Assembly: GCA_028817975.1 (NCBI GenBank)
Contig: JAPPOJ010000223.1
Coordinates: 1-32,131 of the forward strand
Reading direction: 5' to 3'
From: Zetaproteobacteria bacterium
GTDB lineage: Bacteria; Bdellovibrionota_B; Oligoflexia; Oligoflexales; Bog-1112
Length of the DNA: 32,131 bases
Shown in pieces: positions 26,203-32,131 of the stretch. The translations under genes and the position numbers were made by a program. How positions within the stretch are numbered: the stretch's first letter is position 1; each line of letters opens with the position of its first letter. Under the pieces are notes generated by a model. It did not search any database, was not told the origin of the DNA, and was given only the letters and a program-made list of their open reading frames with translations.

Positions 26203-27486
26203 TTAACCAAAGAATGGTAGAGGTGAGGATGTTTCGGAGAACCGCGCGAGTGGGTACTTTTGCGAAATGCTCGCGGGACACCCGACAAAGTTTCTCCATG
26301 CCTGATGGACTGCGGCTGCATTGGGAACCAGGCCGCTGCTATCGGGGCGAAGTGTGCGTGGGTGCAGCTTCATCGGCTGTACCAGGTTGTTGGTTTGGCC
26401 CACGACTCCTTGCAGTGCAGCAAACCTTTTGCCAATAAACATGTAAGAAGTTGTGGTGGCGTGGTCTTTTCCTTTTTCATTATTGTTGTAGGCAGTGCGT
26501 CCAAAGTCGGTGATCATGGCGATGTGAAGCCGATCGGCCAAGCCTTTTTGTGCAGCTAGCGTGTAAGCAAAGTCAATGGTTGCCATGACCTTGAGCATTT
26601 CGCTGTTTTGTCGGCTATCGTTGTTGTCGTGAGAGTCAAACTTACCGATGTCCATACTTGCTGCGGTTGTTAATCCGGCAGCAAAGCCGGCCATAATCAG
26701 TTCGATCCGGTGGATATTATTGTCACGTGCTTTTTGACCGGGGAGGTGTTGCCCAAGGCTGCTGATGTTTTCCATCTGCTTTTGGGCAGCAATGGATTGT
26801 GCGAGCAGTTGGCGGTGCTTGCGTGAGAGGGATTTACTTTGCATTTGTTGGCGCATGCGTTGATGTAAGTGTTCTCGTAAGCGCAGGTACTCCTGGCGGT
26901 GCAGCATACCTTGGCCTAAGGGGTCGACAATGCGTTGGTCGGCGTTAAAGTCTACGGTGAGCTGGGAGGAAGGTACCAGACCGGCCGTGGAATTGTTGTA
27001 TCCCATGGCGAGGAAAGATAACGCGTCACTCGGTTTGAGATGGGCAAAGGCAATGATCTCGGCAATGTGTGGGTAGCCTCGGTTTAAGTTGCCTGTGGAG
27101 GCGACGATCTTACCTGTGCGGTGGCCATTGGTCTGGTGGTTGATGCCGTTGAGTACGAGCATTTGCCGTGCATATTTGCTCCAAAAAGGTGCGTACCGAT
27201 CAGGCTGTCCACTGGTGCGGGTAAAGTCTGGCCCAAAGGGGATACCCGCATATTTTCGGATACTACTCGCGCTAAAAGGAGAGCGTGTACCAATGGCCTT
27301 GGGATCACAAAAGTGGGTTTGGTCCATCCCTCCATTGAGTCCTAAAATGATCCACAAGTCGCGGTTGTCGGCAGCAGCAAGAGCCTTGGGAGTTATAAAG
27401 GGTAAGATGCTAGAGCCTGCTCCAGCAGCCAGAATGTGAGCGATGACTTCTCTACGGTTGATTTTTTCAGTGAGTGCGCGAGCCAT
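26203..27486 (-). CDS. DUF1501 family protein with RR (Tat-like) leader
   Basis: MARALTEKINRREVIAHILAAGAGSSILPF; LWIILGLNGGMDQTHFCDP, MLVLNGINHQTNGH, MITDFGRTAYNNNEKGKDHATTTSYMFIGK. Confidence 0.8.
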   Translation of the reverse strand: MARALTEKINRREVIAHILAAGAGSSILPFITPKALAAADNRDLWIILGLNGGMDQTHFCDPKAIGTRSPFSASSIRKYAGIPFGPDFTRTSGQPDRYAPFWSKYARQMLVLNGINHQTNGHRTGKIVASTGNLNRGYPHIAEIIAFAHLKPSDALSFLAMGYNNSTAGLVPSSQLTVDFNADQRIVDPLGQGMLHRQEYLRLREHLHQRMRQQMQSKSLSRKHRQLLAQSIAAQKQMENISSLGQHLPGQKARDNNIHRIELIMAGFAAGLTTAASMDIGKFDSHDNNDSRQNSEMLKVMATIDFAYTLAAQKGLADRLHIAMITDFGRTAYNNNEKGKDHATTTSYMFIGKRFAALQGVVGQTNNLVQPMKLHPRTLRPDSSGLVPNAAAVHQAWRNFVGCPASISQKYPLARFSETSSPLPFFG

Positions 27487-27502
27487 AGGTTGATTCCTTG
27501 TC

Positions 27503-29737
27503 TTAAAGGAGGAAGTTAAAGCGGCTGTCCATGAGGGCGTACACCATAAGTTGAAGGTAACCACGATGGAGTTCGGCAGCGTGGCTAAAGGAGCCGTTTT
27601 GGCGGCATCTTTTCCCTGTGGAAGGTGTTTGGAGTTGGGCTTGCACAAACATATAGATGTCGTCGACTTCTTGTGTCGAAAAGCGTGTTTTTCCCCACAG
27701 TTTGGAGAGTATCTGAGCGAAGTCTTTTTTGATGGCTTCAGGTTGGGCGGTAAACCTTTGGTTTAAGTTGGCATGTTGCAGATATTTTTTTTGGTTTGTG
27801 GCGCGGCGGCTGTCGTCTACCAGTGCTTGACAAGCCACCTCATTGGCGAGTGCGACGTCGATGACCGAACGAATAGGTACAATCGCCACTTTTTGGGGAT
27901 ACACGTGCATGGTCGCGAGGTTGGGCATTCCGGTCAAGGGTCCAAAAATCTTTGTAAACCTCGATTTTTCCGTGGGAGAAGCACCGCTGCTGAGATACCA
28001 CGATGAAGCAAAAACTTGTCGCAGGCGCAGGTCGATTTCATCGCTAGATAAGGGACGGGTGGAATCGGTGACAAAACAAGTCGCCGTAGGACAGGTTTGT
28101 TCGCTGAAGTTTGCGGTGAACCATGGGTTATGCAGTGTCAGAGCTTTCACTAGTTGGCGTAGGGAATAGCCTTCTTGTTTAAACTGTTGTGCCTTGGCTT
28201 GGAGAAAACGCCGTTGCTGGGATGCAATGCTTCGGTATGTCTCGGCTTCTTTGAAAACAAGACGATTTCCGGAAAGCCCATCAAACATATGTTTGGTGAT
28301 CGCAAGGGCGAAGCGCTCGTCGGCGACAATCTTACGTGCAAGCCAAGGCAATGCATTGCGCTTTTGGTTTTCTGGGATGCGCTCATGAAAGTATCCAGCT
28401 GGAAACATAAAGGGAAAGCGCCCAGGGTTGAAAATACTTGATCTGCGGTTATTAGGATCGTATTGCCTATACCCACCGGGGTGAGAGTAAGGCGAGTATA
28501 GATGTGCAATGGGGTCGAGCATGCGATGGCAGGTGGCACATGCGGGGTTTTCGACTTCGGGATATTGGAAATTCGTCAAGTCTTCTTCGTTTAAGGTGTT
28601 CGCGGATTGATTAAACTCTTGGACGTCGGTATCCAGGAATAGGGTGAGTACGGCATTGGCGATGGCACGGTTCACATTGGTTTTGCTGGTGGGGAATTTC
28701 GCTAAAAACGATTTGGCAGTCAGCATACCCGCCACAGGTTCATCGACCGCATTGGGTACAAATTTATATTGCCGGAGGTCATTCGAAAAAGTCATGCCAC
28801 TTGCTTTAGGGAAATAAGCAGCTGTGACTTTGTTGACTAAAATCTTGTCTGCGAGCAAGACTTGGCTAAAAGGAAGGTCTGCACAAGTGATATGGGTGAC
28901 ATATGACAATGGGGTTTCCACTAAGTGATGATAGAGTTCGCTGCGTGTGTTGAGTGTGTTAAAGGGTTGACTGCCGCGTGTGTAGCCGGCAATGCGCTTG
29001 TTTGTTTGCTCGTGAAAAAAGTTGGTGGAAACACGTGGAATATATATTTGCCGCATTTTCTCGTAACAGAACGCTTGGTCTTGGAATAGAGTATCCACAA
29101 TTGGTTCTAGCGCGTTGTAGCCGTGAGTGGTGACAGCTTGGTATTCTTGTGGAGTTGGAGTACGGGCCACCATGCGCAGGGTAATCTTTTCGAGCAACTT
29201 CAACGGGCTTAATTTTGCAACTTTCTCGATCATAAGGCCTTTGCCAGAGTCTTGATCGAGAGCAGGCTGTTGCTTGAGTTCTGTGAGGTAAGCGAAAACT
29301 TTTTCGGCACAACCCCTATCGCAGCTAGTTGGATCTCGTGGAGGCATCGTCGTGGCCACTGTTTGAATAAACTGCTTTGCAGAAGTACAAGTTGGACACG
29401 TATACATGCTGATGCCTGTACTTCCTCCTTCAGCATCCTGGCCGTGGCAAGCAGCGCATTGTGCGGTGTAAACGGCTGCTCCAGGAGAATGCGCAGGCAG
29501 CTTAGGTTTGGTCTCCACAGTTGGTTGAGGGGATGAGGACTCGGGTGCTTGGGACCTAAAGATGTTTTTGAGTGTCCACTGCAGTATGCTTTCTTCTGCG
29601 GATTGTGTAGGGTCCTGAGACTGCTCTGCATCTGCGGAGTGGGAGAACTGTGAGTCAGCTGTTGGAGCTTGAGGACGTGATCTTTCGTCGCCGCACTGAG
29701 TGCAGAGCAGCATAGAGGCAAGAATGACTTTTTTCAT
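27503..29737 (-). CDS. Exported cytochrome-c-type protein with DUF1592/1588-like region
   Basis: MKKVILASMLLCTQC leader; heme-type CAACH and CATCH; ENPACATCHRMLDPIAHLYSPY and DLPFSQVLLAD features; in tandem with DUF1501 (16 nt gap). Confidence 0.75.
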   Translation of the reverse strand: MKKVILASMLLCTQCGDERSRPQAPTADSQFSHSADAEQSQDPTQSAEESILQWTLKNIFRSQAPESSSPQPTVETKPKLPAHSPGAAVYTAQCAACHGQDAEGGSTGISMYTCPTCTSAKQFIQTVATTMPPRDPTSCDRGCAEKVFAYLTELKQQPALDQDSGKGLMIEKVAKLSPLKLLEKITLRMVARTPTPQEYQAVTTHGYNALEPIVDTLFQDQAFCYEKMRQIYIPRVSTNFFHEQTNKRIAGYTRGSQPFNTLNTRSELYHHLVETPLSYVTHITCADLPFSQVLLADKILVNKVTAAYFPKASGMTFSNDLRQYKFVPNAVDEPVAGMLTAKSFLAKFPTSKTNVNRAIANAVLTLFLDTDVQEFNQSANTLNEEDLTNFQYPEVENPACATCHRMLDPIAHLYSPYSHPGGYRQYDPNNRRSSIFNPGRFPFMFPAGYFHERIPENQKRNALPWLARKIVADERFALAITKHMFDGLSGNRLVFKEAETYRSIASQQRRFLQAKAQQFKQEGYSLRQLVKALTLHNPWFTANFSEQTCPTATCFVTDSTRPLSSDEIDLRLRQVFASSWYLSSGASPTEKSRFTKIFGPLTGMPNLATMHVYPQKVAIVPIRSVIDVALANEVACQALVDDSRRATNQKKYLQHANLNQRFTAQPEAIKKDFAQILSKLWGKTRFSTQEVDDIYMFVQAQLQTPSTGKRCRQNGSFSHAAELHRGYLQLMVYALMDSRFNFLL

Positions 29738-29997
29738 GAGCGAGGAGGGTTTCCTTTCCGGCTGAGGACTAGAGCAGGGGAGAGCATGTGAAACGCCCAC
29801 AGGACTGGGTCTTATCGGCACGTAGGTGGCAAAGGTTGAGGGAATTATAGGGGAGGGAAGTCGGAGTTGTCTGAAAAAAGGCTGTCATTTGAGCGTAAGC
29901 TTCGTGAATATCGCTACTTAGCTGGACAAAAAAAGATTCGAGCGTTCGTCTAGGGTTGACTTTTCCATGCTGTATTTTTGCCATGGCAGGGTGTTTG

Positions 29998-31047
29998 TTA
30001 GAGCCCTTGGGCCTGGAGCTGTTCGGCTTGGGCCACAATACGGCGTAGATTTTGGATCAAGGGTTGGACAAATTGGTAGCGGTACTGATATTCGGTTTGG
30101 GAAACAAGCAGGTTTTCATCTTTGCCTAAAGGGCTCTGAGGGCCAAAATGTTTTTGGATACTTGCCTCTAGGCTCTGTCGTGAACTCAACCAATTCCAGG
30201 TATTTGGGGACAGATCATGATCAGGTAAGTGCTTATAGGCCGCGTCATAGGCTTTTTCGAGCGCTTGCTTTTCAGGGTCCGCAAAGGTGATCCATGCATG
30301 GGTTTCGGCCACGCGGTAGGCGATTTTAGCGGTATGCTGTGCATGTGTATGTGTTTGGAGTGCGTGGGAAGCGGCTGTTTGAGCTGCGGTTTTGGCGTTT
30401 TCCCAGGCGGCGTTCCAAGCCGCAGTTTTGGCGGCATCCCAGCTAGTGTGCCAGGTGAGTGTTTGGGTGGCTCTGCGTGCGGCATCCCAAGCTGCGTGTG
30501 TAGAGCTTGGGTGGCGGGTGGAGGTGGCCGGGGCTGTATCCCAGGTTGCATGCATGGCCGCTTTTTTGGCAGCGTCCCAAGCCGCGCTGATGGTGAGTAG
30601 AGCTGCCAGACCATGCTTTTTCCACTCTGTAGAAGTGTTTAAGCTTTTTTCTTTGGCTTGGAGTAGCTTTTCGAGGAGGAAGGTCGTCTCAAATTCGGCA
30701 AGTTGGAGGAGGTGTTCCGGCTCTTGATGCTTTAGGGCGGCATGCACAGCCTGTTGTGTCCAGATGACTTTATTGACAATGATTTTGGCAATATAAGGAA
30801 AGGGTTGGCAACTCGCATGAATCAGCGGAGGAAAGGTGGGGTGGACAAGGAGTAGTGCTGCGATATTATCGCGGCTGGCGCGAATCACCTGTGTGAAGAT
30901 GTCTTTTTGGGTATCTTCGGGGAGATCGGTGAGTGTGAGGGATAGCTTCTGTAACTCTTGTCGTGTATTTTCTGGGGGGATTGGGTGTGCCCACACATTG
31001 GGAAGTGGAGTACACAGAAGTAGCAGGCAGACCAGGTTGTTTTTCAT
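29998..31047 (-). CDS. Exported protein with F-box-like motif and Trp/Ala-rich helical repeats
   Basis: Signal peptide MKNNLVCLLLLCTPLPNVWA; LTLTDLPEDTQKDIFTQVIRASRDNIAALLLVHPTFPPLIHAS; repeated AAWDAAKKA / AAWDAARRA / SWDAAKTAAWNAAWENAKTA. Confidence 0.6.
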   Translation of the reverse strand: MKNNLVCLLLLCTPLPNVWAHPIPPENTRQELQKLSLTLTDLPEDTQKDIFTQVIRASRDNIAALLLVHPTFPPLIHASCQPFPYIAKIIVNKVIWTQQAVHAALKHQEPEHLLQLAEFETTFLLEKLLQAKEKSLNTSTEWKKHGLAALLTISAAWDAAKKAAMHATWDTAPATSTRHPSSTHAAWDAARRATQTLTWHTSWDAAKTAAWNAAWENAKTAAQTAASHALQTHTHAQHTAKIAYRVAETHAWITFADPEKQALEKAYDAAYKHLPDHDLSPNTWNWLSSRQSLEASIQKHFGPQSPLGKDENLLVSQTEYQYRYQFVQPLIQNLRRIVAQAEQLQAQGL

Positions 31048-31067
31048 CGTTGTCTCTTTCCATTAAG

Positions 31068-31090
31068 GTTACATGAATCATCCATGTAAC
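31068..31090. promoter_or_regulatory. Inverted repeat upstream of the F-box-like gene
   Basis: GTTACATG (31068-31075) / CATGTAAC (31083-31090), 7-nt loop, 20 nt upstream of the minus-strand ATG at 31047. Confidence 0.5.
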
Positions 31091-31252
31091 ATAAAAAGAG
31101 GGTCTTGGTGAAGAACAAACAGCTGTTCGAGGTGGACAGGGGTGTGTCATCCACATGATGTGGGCAACTTATTTTGTAAGCGGGGAGTCGTTGGCGACAA
31201 TGCGTGCTTTACTCCTGTTGGTAAAATCACCCCAGCTGTGGCTGGTTAGTGC

Positions 31253-32089
31253 TTACTTGGCATCTGGCTCGGAGAGCAGTCGGGTGTGAGTTGTGGAGAG
31301 CCAGCTAGGGTGACTACGTGCACGACTATCAAGGTCGAAAATCTTCTTTTGGCGTAGAATACGATAGAGGTCGTCTAAAGCGTAGCGGTTTAATTTTTGT
31401 ACCATTTTGGATAATTCATTTAAACTCATGGTCTCGTTCTCCTTGACCCATTTACGCATGGGTAAGCAACCCTCTAATCCGCTGAGATTGAAAGCAAATG
31501 AAAACTTCACAGGTTGGAGTTCGCCACTAGGGTTGAAGTGACTCAGTAAATCCTGGGAATCTACCCGTGCGAGATCGTGGACACCTGTGTGGTGTATATT
31601 ATAGAACTGGCCGTAACGGAGGAAAACAGCAGGATTGACCATGTGGTCACCGGAGATTTTAGGGAATTCCCACGCTTCTAAAACATTTACGTTGCCTTCC
31701 ATCTCAGTGAAAGCATGGTTAATTTGTGTGACCAGCTCTGCTGCAGGAATATCATATGTGGGGTAGACGGTAATACATTTGCCTGCGTTGGTAGAATCTT
31801 GACGGATTTTATCTTCATATTGACGAAAATCCATATTCACCTTATGAGGTACGGGTAACGTGGGCAGGATGACCTGGAGCATTCGCTCACGCTTTGCCCT
31901 GTCGAGAGGGCAACTCACATGGATTTTAAAGCCTTGCATAGGCACATTTTTACGGATGTTTTTGCCAGGAGAATGGAGCCATCCGTTTTTGACCACATAC
32001 TTATTGAGGAAGTGCTTGTGACCTGAGCCACTGGCAACAGCATGATGTGTCAAAAAGCATAGGAAAAAAAGGATAAAATAACGACTCAT
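31253..32089 (-). CDS. Exported protein resembling the OspF/SpvC/LanKC phospho-Ser/Thr lyase domain
   Basis: Signal peptide MSRYFILFFLCFLTHHAVAS; GFKIHVSCPLDRAKRERMLQVILPTLPVPHKVNMDF...NAGKCITVYPTYDIPAAELVTQINHAF...FLRYGQFYN; SD AGGAGA. Confidence 0.45.
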   Translation of the reverse strand: MSRYFILFFLCFLTHHAVASGSGHKHFLNKYVVKNGWLHSPGKNIRKNVPMQGFKIHVSCPLDRAKRERMLQVILPTLPVPHKVNMDFRQYEDKIRQDSTNAGKCITVYPTYDIPAAELVTQINHAFTEMEGNVNVLEAWEFPKISGDHMVNPAVFLRYGQFYNIHHTGVHDLARVDSQDLLSHFNPSGELQPVKFSFAFNLSGLEGCLPMRKWVKENETMSLNELSKMVQKLNRYALDDLYRILRQKKIFDLDSRARSHPSWLSTTHTRLLSEPDAK

Positions 32090-32131
32090 TTTGTGTGTTT
32101 CTCCTGAAAAAATATTTTGTGAGTTTTATTT

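Overview
The window is 32,131 nt of a bacterial chromosome that uses the standard code, since TAA, TAG and TGA all terminate clear genes. The housekeeping part holds surE, yajC, purS-purQ-purL, ribD, a dCMP deaminase, a YceI-family protein, a DUF924 protein and a glycosyltransferase. An NTT/Tlc-type nucleotide transporter at 21.2-22.6 kb suggests an intracellular or host-dependent lifestyle. The accessory material includes: (i) a decayed tandem glycine-rich-domain-like (GRDP) gene, a MATE-like protein and a DUF2806-like protein at 0-3.2 kb; (ii) a primase-like protein that ends inside a DUF927-like region; (iii) an AT-richer cassette of two exported pentapeptide-repeat proteins and a Cys-repeat membrane protein, bracketed by two related hairpin-plus-tail intergenic elements and preceded by a perfect-consensus sigma70-type promoter; (iv) a run of lineage-specific exported proteins, one with symmetrically spaced cysteines and one split by an in-frame TAG; (v) a DUF1501 / cytochrome-type DUF1592-like pair; (vi) a minus-strand tandem of two exported proteins, one with an F-box-like motif plus a Trp/Ala repeat, the other resembling the OspF/SpvC/LanKC phospho-Ser/Thr lyase fold. 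The strongest candidates for something undescribed are (vi), (iii) and the symmetric-cysteine protein. All family calls come from motif recognition by eye; no database search was run.
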